The notes under the pieces were generated by a model. It was not told the origin of the DNA. It made no database searches and worked only from the letters and a program-made list of their open reading frames with translations. Below are positions 45,038 through 53,226 of a stretch of 64,000 nucleotides of DNA, piece after piece. Source of the DNA: an uncultured Clostridia bacterium (GTDB taxonomy: Bacteria > Bacillota > Clostridia > Oscillospirales > Ruminococcaceae); assembly GCA_946498095.1 (NCBI GenBank), contig CAMMMX010000016.1, positions 1 to 64,000 of the forward strand, written 5' to 3'. The translations under genes and the position numbers were made by a program. How positions within the stretch are numbered: position 1 is the stretch's first letter; each line of letters opens with the position of its first letter.

Positions 45038-45428
45038 AATTCTCATGTACTTCCGCGGATTGAAAAAAACATTGGGCGATGTATATATTTCTGATCCCAT
45101 TGACGTGGATAAGGACGGCAACCAGCTGACGCTTTTGGACATCGTCGCTGAGGACGATCATATTGTGGAAGACATTGATCTGAAAATGAAATCGGAACAA
45201 TTGTACCGATACATCGGCGAATGTCTAGAGGAACGTGAGCGCGTTATCATTGAGCACCGTTACGGACTGCACGGGAAAAAACCGTTGACACAACGAGAGG
45301 TTGCTGAAAAGTTAGGCATCAGCCGCTCCTATGTCTCCCGCATCGAAAAAAAAGCACTGGAGCTTTTAAGGTGGCGGTTTGACGCAGGCGACTCCCCTAT
45401 ACGCCCCACTGTCAAACGGACACCCTAG
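45033..45428 (+). CDS. sigK: RNA polymerase sporulation sigma-K, C-terminal half (interrupted)
   Basis: 131 residues plus stop, from AAT 45033 (frame-restoring codon after excision) to TAG 45428. NEILMYFRGLKKTLGDVYISDPIDVDKDGNQL continues the CIE of the first half. Region 4 is ERERVIIEHRYGLHGKKPLTQREVAEKLGISRSYVSRIEKKAL, the helix-turn-helix for the -35 element. It has no ribosome site and is translated only after excision. Total restored sigma-K 246 residues, close to the 241 of B. subtilis. The pro-sigma-K plan is conserved, so control is by both recombination and processing (established for Bacillus, inferred here). Confidence 0.92.
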   Translation, partial: NEILMYFRGLKKTLGDVYISDPIDVDKDGNQLTLLDIVAEDDHIVEDIDLKMKSEQLYRYIGECLEERERVIIEHRYGLHGKKPLTQREVAEKLGISRSYVSRIEKKALELLRWRFDAGDSPIRPTVKRTP

Positions 45429-45774
45429 GAGCCTGCGTTTCGGCCTTTTTACAGTCACTGAAAAAGCTTTCCCATCGTCCCTTCGCCAAAACGTCAATCA
45501 TGTAAATCCTCCGCCCCTCTAGTCGACCTTCCCTGTCCCGTCAAAAACGGCCTCTATCATTTCTTCTGTCGAGACTTTATCCGCCCCTTCCCTGTCATTC
45601 ACTGCATTTTATGGATCTTTGACATGCAACTGTCAGCTGCAAAAGCTACGCTACCTAGGGTTGCTTGACTGCACTAGGCTGTGAATCTATAATATAAAGT
45701 GTTTCGCAACCCAGAATTAGCTTATAATTAGCTTATAATTTATAATAGAGTATGACAAGAAAGGGGCTTTTTTT
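45429..45774. other. Intergenic region after sigK
   Basis: 346 bases. An imperfect stem CGCAGGCGACTCC / GGAGCCTGCG (about 45382-45416) with TTTCGGCCTTTTT overlaps the sigK stop and may terminate it. A short AT-rich tandem repeat, TTAGCTTATAA twice (about 45717-45740), lies before mltG. No gene found. Confidence 0.45.
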
Positions 45775-46821
45775 ATGATGCTACGCCTATATCAGACACG
45801 GTGCGCCGTGTTTGTCTTCGTCGGGCTGCTCGTATTAACACTGACTTCCTGTGGTGGGGAAACGCCTTCTTCCTCAAAAGAGGTTTCCTCTTTATCTCCC
45901 TCCTCTTCGAAGAATGCTTCCTCCACCGCTTCAGTGTCGTCTGAAGAGACAGACGTCAATTCGTCCGGAGAAACTACTTCACAGGGAAGCAGCAGCACTG
46001 TCTCTTCTTCTCCGTCAGGCGGACAAGCAACGTCAAACGCCTCCTCTGTCGCCCCGCCGCCGGCAAGCAACCAAACTACCTCCAAGCCTGCCAGTACTCC
46101 AGAAGAAACTTCCCATACCGTCAAGGTCACCATTCCAGAAGGATTTTCCTTGATTCAAATTGCCAAGCGGCTGGAGGCTAACGGCGTTTGCAAAGCTGCG
46201 GATTTCATCGACATGACACAAACCTATGATTTCAGCTACTATTCACTGGTCGGCGCGTTGTCTCAAAATGCTAACCGTTGTTTCCGACTGGAGGGCTATC
46301 TTTATCCCGCTACCTATGAATTTTATAAAAATGAGAAACCGCAGGACGCTGTCGGGCGTTTTCTGCGTGTCAGTGAGTCGCGCATTACGGCGGATGACCG
46401 CGCACGTGCACAGGAGCTGGGGATGAGCGTGGATCAGATATTGACACTGGCGTCCATCATCGAAAAGGAATGCGGCAGCGCGGCTGAGATGAAGAACGTC
46501 TCCTCTGTTTTTCACAACCGCCTGGATGCCGGTATGAAGCTTCAAAGCGACGCGACCATCTACTACTGCGAAGTCTACATTGAGCCGAATATCACCGGCA
46601 ACACGGAACGCTTTAATGCCTACTACAATACCTACAAATGCGCAGCACTCCCCTCCGGCCCTATCTGTAACCCAGGTAGAAATGCTATTCAAGCGGCGCT
46701 TTATCCCGCTGATACGCCCTATTACTACTTTTTATCGGATGCGAATGGAAAATATTATTACGCAGAAACTTATGCGCAACATCAGCAAAACGGCAAAGAG
46801 GCTGGTGTTGAGGTAGAATAA
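45775..46821 (+). CDS. mltG: MltG-type endolytic transglycosylase lipoprotein
   Basis: 348 residues. Signal peptide with a lipobox: VFVGLLVLTLTSCGG, so it is lipid-anchored outside the membrane. A ~90-residue Ser/Pro/Thr linker follows. From ~120 the YceG/MltG domain: VTIPEGFSLIQIAKRLEANGV, RLEGYLYPATYEFYKNEK, TLASIIEKECGSAAEMKNVSSVFHNRLDAGMKLQSDATIYY and the closing YNTYKCAALPSGPICNPGRNAIQAALYP. The Glu in SIIEKE corresponds to the catalytic Glu that cleaves nascent peptidoglycan strands. Unlike the usual MltG it uses a lipobox rather than an uncleaved membrane helix. It lies immediately after sigK but has its own upstream region. Confidence 0.9.
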   Translation: MMLRLYQTRCAVFVFVGLLVLTLTSCGGETPSSSKEVSSLSPSSSKNASSTASVSSEETDVNSSGETTSQGSSSTVSSSPSGGQATSNASSVAPPPASNQTTSKPASTPEETSHTVKVTIPEGFSLIQIAKRLEANGVCKAADFIDMTQTYDFSYYSLVGALSQNANRCFRLEGYLYPATYEFYKNEKPQDAVGRFLRVSESRITADDRARAQELGMSVDQILTLASIIEKECGSAAEMKNVSSVFHNRLDAGMKLQSDATIYYCEVYIEPNITGNTERFNAYYNTYKCAALPSGPICNPGRNAIQAALYPADTPYYYFLSDANGKYYYAETYAQHQQNGKEAGVEVE

Positions 46822-47083
46822 GAAGTCTTATTGAACCTATGAAAACATGCAATGCATGAGAAAGGGATAGTGCTTGTGAGGCAGACCACAACCTTGGAAC
46901 CTAAGAAACAAAAGTAACTATTTTCCTAATCCTTATTTGCAGCTTGCAAAACTTTATGGGTTTCTTCTTTTTCAATCTTTTGCTGCCCTGCTCCTTGCCT
47001 CTCCAATTACAAACCTTGCTCCCTTCGCCGTGGGTAAAAGCAAGGCCAACGCTCCACACAATGTGCAGCTTTCTTTTCAAAAA

Positions 47084-47099
47084 AACGAAACGTTTCGTT
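47084..47099 (+). promoter_or_regulatory. LacI-type palindromic operator upstream of GH26 genes
   Basis: Perfect 16-bp palindrome AACGAAACGTTTCGTT, centred about 83 bases before the predicted start of transcription. It shares ACGAAACGTTTCGT with the site at 52930-52947. Confidence 0.7.
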
Positions 47100-47139
47100 A
47101 AATATCCGCCTTTCAATTCGAAAAAACGCGCTTTCCCCC

Positions 47140-47168
47140 TTGCATCCTGCCGCGGTATGCGCTATAAT
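47140..47168 (+). promoter_or_regulatory. Promoter of the GH26 operon (TTGCAT-17-TATAAT)
   Basis: -35 TTGCAT 47140-47145, 17-base spacer, -10 TATAAT 47163-47168. The palindromic operator lies upstream of the -35, a position suggesting activation or DNA-looping repression rather than simple blocking. Confidence 0.7.
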
Positions 47169-47291
47169 ACACACAGATTTGAGGAGGGGAGGATTCCCCG
47201 CACCTATGGAGGTTTTGTTAGGCCAATGTAAAAGCCTTCCAATTCTGGTTTTTATAACAAAACCTTGTATGATGAAACGGAGATGGGAAAT

Positions 47292-48677
47292 ATGGGTAAA
47301 CAAATTGCGGCTATCAACGCCCAGCAGATGACGTTGCAAGGCGCGCGTTATATCGAAGCAGTGCGCCTTGGCTACGAGGACAACGATGCGTTCTCTTTTA
47401 CCATGGACGTGCCCGCCACTGGTCATTACCGTATGACCTTCCTTGGCGGGAGCCTGAACGGTAAGTTTAACTCCAATTACCTGGATATGGACGGTGCCCG
47501 CTGCGGCGATGTGGACGTCGATGAGGGCAAGGACGCCGCCGAGGTAAGGCGGCTGTACATCGAAAAGGGAACGCACACCTTCACGGTATCCAAATTCTAC
47601 GGCGGCCTTCTGGTGGAAAGTGTCTCTTTGGAGGAGGAAGCGCCGTTCGATGCCTCTCTTTATGACGTTCGTTCCACCCCGGTTGATCCGAAAGCGTCGC
47701 CCAACGCGCACATTCTTTACGACTACCTGCGTGAGAACTACGGTAAAAATGTCCTCACCGGACAGACACTGTCGGGCGGCGCAGACCGCTGGAATAAGGA
47801 CGACCTGCAGGCAATCTGGGACGTAACCGGCAAAGCTCCCGCCATCGTCGGCGTCGATATGATGGATGCCTGCGGTACAAGAAAACACCTCTACGGCGCA
47901 CAGTCCAACGATCCGCAGCGCGGCATTGACTACTTTCACCACGGCGGCCTGGTCACGATGGCCTGGCACTGGAACGCACCGATGCATCTGACGCCGGAAA
48001 AAGCGGAGCATCCATGGAACAAGGGGTTCTACACCTATTCCTCCTCCTTCAGCCTGAAGGAGGCTCTTGCGGATAAAGAAAGCCCTGAATTCAAGGCTAT
48101 CATCGCTGACATTGAGGACGCCTGCGAGGTGCTTCGCCCCTATAAGGAGCAAGATATTCCCATCCTTTGGCGTCCGCTACATGAAGCTAGCGGCGGCTGG
48201 TTCTGGTGGGGCGCGACCGGCCCCGAAGCCTGCATTGAGCTGTGGCGGATTATGTTCGACATTATGGTCAACAAGCATGAGATGCACAACCTCCTGTGGA
48301 TCTGGAACGGCCAGCATCCTGATTGGTACCCGGGCGACGACGTGGTCGACATCATAGGCGAGGATATCTACGCCGGTAACCACGTCTATCACGCGCAGAA
48401 CGCCCGTTACCTACGTAGCGCGCTACGTCCTGAGACAGAACATAAGATGGTTGCGCTGACTGAAAACGGCACCATCCCGGACATCGACCTGATGATTCGC
48501 GATGGCAGCATGTGGTCCTGGTACTGCACCTGGTGTGGTGGCTTCGTTTACACGAAAAACGAGGACGGCAGCGTAACTTATAACGAGGAGCATACTGGCA
48601 GCGACATGCTGAAAAAGGTCTACAACCATCCCAACGCAATTACGCTGGATAAACTCAACATCCAGTGGAACCGGTAG
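47292..48677 (+). CDS. GH26 beta-mannanase-like enzyme with N-terminal carbohydrate-binding domain (copy A)
   Basis: 461 residues from ATG 47292, with GGAGATGGG upstream; TTG 47265 is also in frame. Residues ~1-125 form a beta-sandwich like CBM35/CBM6-type domains (ARYIEAVRLGYEDNDAFSFTMDVPATGHYRMTF, YIEKGTHTFTVSKFYG). From ~140 the GH26 barrel: VLTGQTLSGG, PAIVGVDMMDAC, VTMAWHWNAP, ILWRPLHEASGGWFWWG with acid/base Glu in RPLHE, and VALTENGTIPD with nucleophile Glu. No signal peptide, so it should act on imported mannooligosaccharides. It hydrolyses beta-1,4-mannosyl links if family logic holds. It is directly followed by a paralogue (17-base gap). Confidence 0.87.
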   Translation: MGKQIAAINAQQMTLQGARYIEAVRLGYEDNDAFSFTMDVPATGHYRMTFLGGSLNGKFNSNYLDMDGARCGDVDVDEGKDAAEVRRLYIEKGTHTFTVSKFYGGLLVESVSLEEEAPFDASLYDVRSTPVDPKASPNAHILYDYLRENYGKNVLTGQTLSGGADRWNKDDLQAIWDVTGKAPAIVGVDMMDACGTRKHLYGAQSNDPQRGIDYFHHGGLVTMAWHWNAPMHLTPEKAEHPWNKGFYTYSSSFSLKEALADKESPEFKAIIADIEDACEVLRPYKEQDIPILWRPLHEASGGWFWWGATGPEACIELWRIMFDIMVNKHEMHNLLWIWNGQHPDWYPGDDVVDIIGEDIYAGNHVYHAQNARYLRSALRPETEHKMVALTENGTIPDIDLMIRDGSMWSWYCTWCGGFVYTKNEDGSVTYNEEHTGSDMLKKVYNHPNAITLDKLNIQWNR

Positions 48678-48694
48678 AAAGGCGGCATCATCCT

Positions 48695-50068
48695 ATGATA
48701 AAGATTCCTGCAAACGACATTACCGGCGCGCCCCGTTTCAGCGGCGTGCTGCTCAACGGAAACGAAGCGGACGGCAAAGCGCTGTCCTTTACCGCGGACA
48801 TCCCTTCTACAGGGCATTACCGCCTCATCGTAAACTGCCATGCGCTGGACGGCAAACGTTTTACCAGCCGTCTGGATATTGACGGTGTACGTGCCGGCAA
48901 CGTCGAAGGCGACGGCAAGGGTGACAGCGTCCGGGTGGGGCGGCTCTACATCGAAAAAGGGTCGCATACCTTCACCATCTCTCAGTATTTCGGCCTGCTT
49001 TTGATAGAGAGCGTAGCCATAGAAGAGGACGACCCGCTTGACCGTAGCATTTTCGACGTTGATCCTGAACCAATCAACAAAAACGCTTCCCCAAACGCAC
49101 GTATCCTCTACAACTACCTGCGTGAGAACTACGGCAAGAAGGTCCTCACCGGACAAACCACCAGCGGTACCATGGACGAATGGGGCCAGAAGGAGCTGGA
49201 GGCGATCCATCAGGCGACCGGTAAGCTGCCGGCGATCATTGCTGTCGACCTCATCGATGCCTGCGCGACCAGAAAGCACGTCTACGGTACCGATTCCCGC
49301 GACGTGCAGCGCGGCATCGACTACTTCAACTACGGTGGACTGGTCACCATTGCCTGGCACTGGAATGCCCCGATGCACCAGAAGCTGACCAAGGAACATA
49401 TGTGGTGGAGTGGCTTCTACACGGAGGCTTCCACCTTCAGCCTCAAGGATGCTCTTGCGGATAAAGAAAGCCCCGAATTCAAGGCCATCGTGGCCGACAT
49501 TGAAGATGCTTGTGAGGTACTGCGTCCCTACAAGGAGCAGGACATCCCCGTCCTCTGGAGGCCTCTGCATGAGGCGGCCGGCGGCTGGTTCTGGTGGGGC
49601 GCCTGCGGTCCGGAGCCTTGCATTGAGCTGTGGAACCTGATGTACGACATCATGGTCAACAAGCACGGGATGAACAACTTACTGTGGGTCTGGAACGGCC
49701 AGCACCCCGACTGGTATCCCGGCGACGATAAGGTCGACATCATTGGTGCCGACATCTACGCTGGCAAGCATGTCTATCATCCACAGAATAGCTGGTTCCA
49801 GATTTGTGCCGACTATCCGTCGAAGACCCGCAAGATTGTCGCCTTCACCGAAAACGGCACCATCCCCGATATTGATCAGATGGTCCGCGACGGCAGTATG
49901 TGGTCCTGGTACTGTACCTGGTGCGGGCACTACGCTTATACCACCGACGATAGCGGCAAAGTCGTGTACAACGAGGAGTACACCGAAAAAGACGTTATCG
50001 TCAAAATGTACAACCATCCTGACGTCATTACACTGGATAAGCTCGATATCAAATGGAACGGGAAATAA
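48695..50068 (+). CDS. GH26 beta-mannanase-like enzyme (copy B)
   Basis: 457 residues from ATG 48695, behind GAAAGGCGG. Same two-domain plan as copy A: an N-terminal binding module (KALSFTADIPSTGHYRLIVNCHALDGKRF, LYIEKGSHTFTISQYFG) and a GH26 barrel (VLTGQTTSGT, LVTIAWHWNAPMH, VLWRPLHEAAGGWFWWG, VAFTENGTIPD). The two proteins are clearly paralogous over their length and arose by tandem duplication. Both active-site Glu are retained in each, so both are probably active with slightly different specificity. Followed by a strong bidirectional terminator. Confidence 0.87.
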   Translation: MIKIPANDITGAPRFSGVLLNGNEADGKALSFTADIPSTGHYRLIVNCHALDGKRFTSRLDIDGVRAGNVEGDGKGDSVRVGRLYIEKGSHTFTISQYFGLLLIESVAIEEDDPLDRSIFDVDPEPINKNASPNARILYNYLRENYGKKVLTGQTTSGTMDEWGQKELEAIHQATGKLPAIIAVDLIDACATRKHVYGTDSRDVQRGIDYFNYGGLVTIAWHWNAPMHQKLTKEHMWWSGFYTEASTFSLKDALADKESPEFKAIVADIEDACEVLRPYKEQDIPVLWRPLHEAAGGWFWWGACGPEPCIELWNLMYDIMVNKHGMNNLLWVWNGQHPDWYPGDDKVDIIGADIYAGKHVYHPQNSWFQICADYPSKTRKIVAFTENGTIPDIDQMVRDGSMWSWYCTWCGHYAYTTDDSGKVVYNEEYTEKDVIVKMYNHPDVITLDKLDIKWNGK

Positions 50069-50080
50069 TCGCCTAAAGTA

Positions 50081-50125
50081 AATATCCCCCCGCGGACGAT
50101 TTGTCCGTGGGGGATATCATTTTTA
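50081..50125. terminator. Bidirectional terminator between GH26 and the kinase operon
   Basis: AATATCCCCCCGCGGAC / GTCCGTGGGGGATAT stem (G-U tolerant) with a GATTT loop, tail CATTTTT. Serves convergent genes. Confidence 0.82.
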
Positions 50126-50181
50126 CTGATATATTTTATCTGAAATTCGAAATCCAGCGCTGCCCATTTTGCTGCGCGTTC

Positions 50182-51333
50182 CTACCCTTCGAGCCCACAG
50201 TCGTCCCACTGGGAAGAAGATTTCTTCCAGCCGGCGCGGATTTTGTCGTACAGCCGTTCCGCCGGCAAAAGACCGCCCAGCGCGTCGTAAGCGGTGACAC
50301 ACTGCGCGCCGGCAGCCGCTGCAATTTGCAGGCATTCCCGCGCCTGTAGACCGTCCAATACACCCTTGAGGAATCCTGCGATGGCCACGTCGCCCGCGCC
50401 GGTGGCCGCTGCGAAACGATCGGGGACGTAACTGGGCTCGAACAGTTCCAGATCCGCCCAAGACACAAAGCGCTCCCCAAGCCGTGACAGTGTATCCCCG
50501 CTGCCGGTACGCAGGTAAAGCCCCGGCGCGCCACATTTAATGAGTACCGCTTTGGCGCCCCAGTCTATTAGTGTCTGTGCCAGCGGTTCTATATCAGCAC
50601 GCGTGATGACCTCCGTCACGTCCTGTACGCCCTGCTGTTTGGCTCGCGCGACCCACTGCGCATGACGAGAACGGTCAAGCAGAAAGCACAGTTCCTCTGC
50701 ACTGGGCAGGAAGAAGTCCACAGATGGCATCAGCTCCCGTAGCAGCTCCGGCCAGTCCGTCTGCGCCGCCTCAGATGTCTCGTCTACCGCCACCATATCC
50801 AGAGACGTCATCACCCCAAGGGATCGTACCTTACGAAAAATTTTCAGCAGCTCGGCCCCCTGCGACAGATACATCCGACGCATCGCGGGCGGATATCCAA
50901 AGTGGAACAGCTGTGCCCGTCCAACCGCGTCAAAGTCGAGATCTTCGTAAGAAAAAGTGTGGTTTGCGCCGGGATCATGCAGGAAGATACGGTCGACACC
51001 AGGAGGCGCAAGGACGACACTGTAAGAGGTCCGCCCACCTTTTTCCACAACAATCCCTTCCTGCGCGCTATACTTGCGCAAAAGCTCCAGGACGAGGCCG
51101 CCCAACGCATCATCCCCTACCTTACCTATCAGGGTGACATTCGCCCCCAACATCCGCAGTGCGAGGCCGGTATTCGCCACACTGCCGCCGGTATGGATTT
51201 CCATCCCCTCCATACCAACCAGGCTCCCGGGGACGAAAATATCCCCAATCCCTCGCCGCGTCCCCTGTGGAAACACCGGCGTCAGATCGAGACAGATATG
51301 CCCTGCCGCGACCACCTTATTTGTCTTGACCAT
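50182..51333 (-). CDS. PfkB family carbohydrate kinase
   Basis: 383 residues from ATG 51333. PfkB/ribokinase signatures: MEIHTGGSVANTGLALRMLGANVTLIGKVG near the N-terminus and AATGAGDVAIAGFLKGVLDG with the anion hole GAGD and catalytic Asp. The sugar-binding motif is the GGSVANTG stretch. Last gene of the isomerase - aldolase - kinase operon, so the substrate is probably a ketose or ketose phosphate from the mannose route: fructose from the isomerase, or fructose-1-phosphate to the bisphosphate for the aldolase. This is inferred from context only. Open frame reaches 51408 but the first 25 codons are not family-like. Confidence 0.85.
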   Translation of the reverse strand: MVKTNKVVAAGHICLDLTPVFPQGTRRGIGDIFVPGSLVGMEGMEIHTGGSVANTGLALRMLGANVTLIGKVGDDALGGLVLELLRKYSAQEGIVVEKGGRTSYSVVLAPPGVDRIFLHDPGANHTFSYEDLDFDAVGRAQLFHFGYPPAMRRMYLSQGAELLKIFRKVRSLGVMTSLDMVAVDETSEAAQTDWPELLRELMPSVDFFLPSAEELCFLLDRSRHAQWVARAKQQGVQDVTEVITRADIEPLAQTLIDWGAKAVLIKCGAPGLYLRTGSGDTLSRLGERFVSWADLELFEPSYVPDRFAAATGAGDVAIAGFLKGVLDGLQARECLQIAAAAGAQCVTAYDALGGLLPAERLYDKIRAGWKKSSSQWDDCGLEG

Positions 51334-51475
51334 ATTTGATTTGCCCGTCCTTTCACCAAGGTTGTTGGAACCGGCTGAGCAAAAAGCGCTGCGCTTTGAC
51401 GCCATCACCCTTTCCCGCTTATCCGGCTTACCCTAAAGCCCCTCCGCCATCTTCTGCGAAATATGCTTATACGTC

Positions 51476-52321
51476 TTATACGCGTCCTACGCAGCCGAAC
51501 ACCTGCATTTTCCGGATCGTCTCACGTTTGACTGCGTCGGCGATGCCTCCCATCAAGTCAGTTAGGCCCATTCCTTCCTGATAACCGTCATGCGCCGCCT
51601 GCGCCGCTGCGCAATTGATGTCGGTGAAGATGTTGACTTTCCCGATCCCATGGGCGATACAGTCGCGGAAATCCTGGTCGCTGAGGCCGGAGCCGCCATG
51701 CAGCACCAGCGGTACATCCACCGCCGCCGCGATTTCGGACAAACGCCCAATATCGAGTTTCGGCTTCTCCTTGTAAGCACCATGCGCCGTACCGATGGCA
51801 ACGGCGAGCGCGTCACACCCCGTACGCTGTGCAAAGTCTTTGGCCTGCGCCGGATCGGTATAGATACCGCTGTCCGACGACGTGTCTTCCGCAGCGCCGT
51901 CGTTAGCGCCGACATGGCCGAGTTCCGCTTCCAACGTAGCGCCGAACATTCCAGCGATTTCCTTCATCTGCGCAACGTTTTTGATATTCTCTTCATACGA
52001 CGCCGTCGAACAGTCGTACATCACCGAGCTAAAGCCCAAACGCAGCGCCGTCAAGATCTTTTCCCTCGTCAGGCCGTGGTCAAAGTGCACGACGACGGGC
52101 ACCGTCGCCTTGCGCGCCATCGGCAGCAGGAAATACGCCAATTCCTCCAGGGAGGCGTAAGGCAGCAAAATTTCCGCCGTACCGATAATGACTGGTGAAC
52201 GCGTCTCTTCGGCCGCCGCCAGCACGCCTTTTGCCATTTCAAGGTTCACGGTGTTAAACAAGCCCACCGCATAATGTTTTTTTTGCGCGTCCAAAAGGAC
52301 GTCGTTTAAAGTTACAAGCAT
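51476..52321 (-). CDS. Class II fructose/tagatose-bisphosphate aldolase
   Basis: 281 residues. Class II motifs: MLVTLNDVLLDAQKKHYAVGLFNTVNLEMAKGVLAAAEE, VVVHFDHGLTREKIL (zinc His and catalytic Asp), ATLEAELGHVGANDG, AIGTAHGAYKEKPKLD (zinc His), LVLHGGSGLSDQDF and GKVNIFTDIN for the phosphate site. It cleaves a ketose-1,6-bisphosphate to dihydroxyacetone phosphate and an aldehyde. Middle gene of the minus-strand operon: the isomerase is 40 bases upstream and the kinase begins 142 bases downstream. GatY/KbaY-type annotation is a possible alternative, and tagatose versus fructose specificity is not settled. Confidence 0.88.
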   Translation of the reverse strand: MLVTLNDVLLDAQKKHYAVGLFNTVNLEMAKGVLAAAEETRSPVIIGTAEILLPYASLEELAYFLLPMARKATVPVVVHFDHGLTREKILTALRLGFSSVMYDCSTASYEENIKNVAQMKEIAGMFGATLEAELGHVGANDGAAEDTSSDSGIYTDPAQAKDFAQRTGCDALAVAIGTAHGAYKEKPKLDIGRLSEIAAAVDVPLVLHGGSGLSDQDFRDCIAHGIGKVNIFTDINCAAAQAAHDGYQEGMGLTDLMGGIADAVKRETIRKMQVFGCVGRV

Positions 52322-52361
52322 TTTATAGTCTCCTTGTCCATGAAAATCTGTCGTTTATGGG

Positions 52362-52907
52362 TTAGTCCTCAATTTCAGGGATACGCTTGATGCGTGGATC
52401 GGTGAAAACGTCGTACTCGTCATAGCTTCTTGTACTAAATTCGGACACAACCGCTCCTTCGTCTCCTGCTTGGAACCAGTGTCGGGTATTGGGGTACAAC
52501 GTGTACTGCTCCCCGGGATGCAATACAATTTCATGCCGGACGGTATAATAAGCTTCGTCTCCCTCAGGCGGCGCCGCCAGCGGATGTTCCGCCGCCTCTC
52601 CCTCGACGTAAAGGTATACCGTACCGTACCGGCACCGGAAAGTCTCCTCCTTGCCGGGATAGCCGCTAGGCAGCGGCGTATGGGTATGTTCCGGGCAGGT
52701 CTGGCGAGGTAGGATCACCATTTCCTTTGCGCAACAGACCTGTGTATTGACATAGGTGACAATTTCCAAACCCGTTTTGTACACGTCCCCTAAACCGAAG
52801 TCTGCCACCTCAAGATGTTCCTTTTCTGTAGGCGTCAATACAATATGCGCCTTTTCATAAAGCGCGAGCGCCTCTGCGCGTACTTTCTCATATAAACTCC
52901 GTTCCAT
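52362..52907 (-). CDS. D-lyxose/D-mannose ketol-isomerase (cupin)
   Basis: 181 residues. Cupin with the metal motif CPEHTHTPLPSGYPGKEETFRCRYGTVYLY, in which the two His and the Glu in KEETF bind the metal; the last His is in YPNTRHWFQAG. This is the D-lyxose isomerase family (YdaE and others), which also convert mannose and fructose. With two GH26 enzymes nearby, the likely job is mannose to fructose, followed by the kinase and aldolase of the same operon (inference). ATG 52907 follows AAAGGAGCGG. A promoter and an operator palindrome lie directly in front. Confidence 0.82.
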   Translation of the reverse strand: MERSLYEKVRAEALALYEKAHIVLTPTEKEHLEVADFGLGDVYKTGLEIVTYVNTQVCCAKEMVILPRQTCPEHTHTPLPSGYPGKEETFRCRYGTVYLYVEGEAAEHPLAAPPEGDEAYYTVRHEIVLHPGEQYTLYPNTRHWFQAGDEGAVVSEFSTRSYDEYDVFTDPRIKRIPEIED

Positions 52908-52929
52908 TACGGTCCGCTCCTTTCGGCTG

Positions 52930-52947
52930 ATACGAAACGTTTCGTAT
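52930..52947 (-). promoter_or_regulatory. LacI-type operator of the isomerase operon
   Basis: Perfect 18-bp palindrome ATACGAAACGTTTCGTAT. It begins about 10 bases after the predicted start of transcription, the classical repressor position, and shares its core with the GH26 site at 47084. No LacI gene is in the window. Confidence 0.8.
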
Positions 52948-52963
52948 TTTCTCTTTGCAATTT

Positions 52964-52992
52964 ATTATACTTACTTTGGCCAATCAAATCAA
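52964..52992 (-). promoter_or_regulatory. Promoter of the isomerase operon (TTGATT-17-TATAAT)
   Basis: On the minus strand TTGATT (52992-52987), 17 bases, TATAAT (52969-52964). Transcription would start near 52957, directly before the operator. Confidence 0.75.
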
Positions 52993-53226
52993 GCCCCTTC
53001 CGCTCCTGTGCCGCGGACGCACACCACGCCCATAGTGCCGCGTGATTTTTCTCCTCATTCATCGCCCTAGCACACTTCACATCAACACTATTTTCCATCT
53101 CTATGCAGGAAAGGTTGTTTCTTACACTCTAAATGACATTTATCGTATTATAAAGTAATTTATTGGAAGAATAACCTTATGTATACTTGTAGTAAGAATA
53201 TGAAAGACTATGGTGCAAGGTAATTT

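Larger units (their letters stand above)
46822..47291. other. Regulatory region upstream of the GH26 pair
   Basis: 470 bases without a gene. It holds the palindromic operator at 47084-47099 and the promoter at 47140-47168; the part before 47084 shows no recognisable element. Confidence 0.5.

Noticed and set aside
46822-46940. Thi-box-like piece CTTGGAACCT near 46892
   Set aside because: It shares a few bases with TPP aptamers, but no surrounding aptamer helices or downstream thiamine gene.
47007-48152. Long minus-strand frames across the GH26 genes (also 48620-49666)
   Set aside because: They mirror the GH26 sequence in regular codon phase and have no family features; the plus strand has both active-site motifs.
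52907-53098. 63-codon minus-strand frame in front of the isomerase gene
   Set aside because: It covers the promoter and the palindromic operator, and its product has no coding character.
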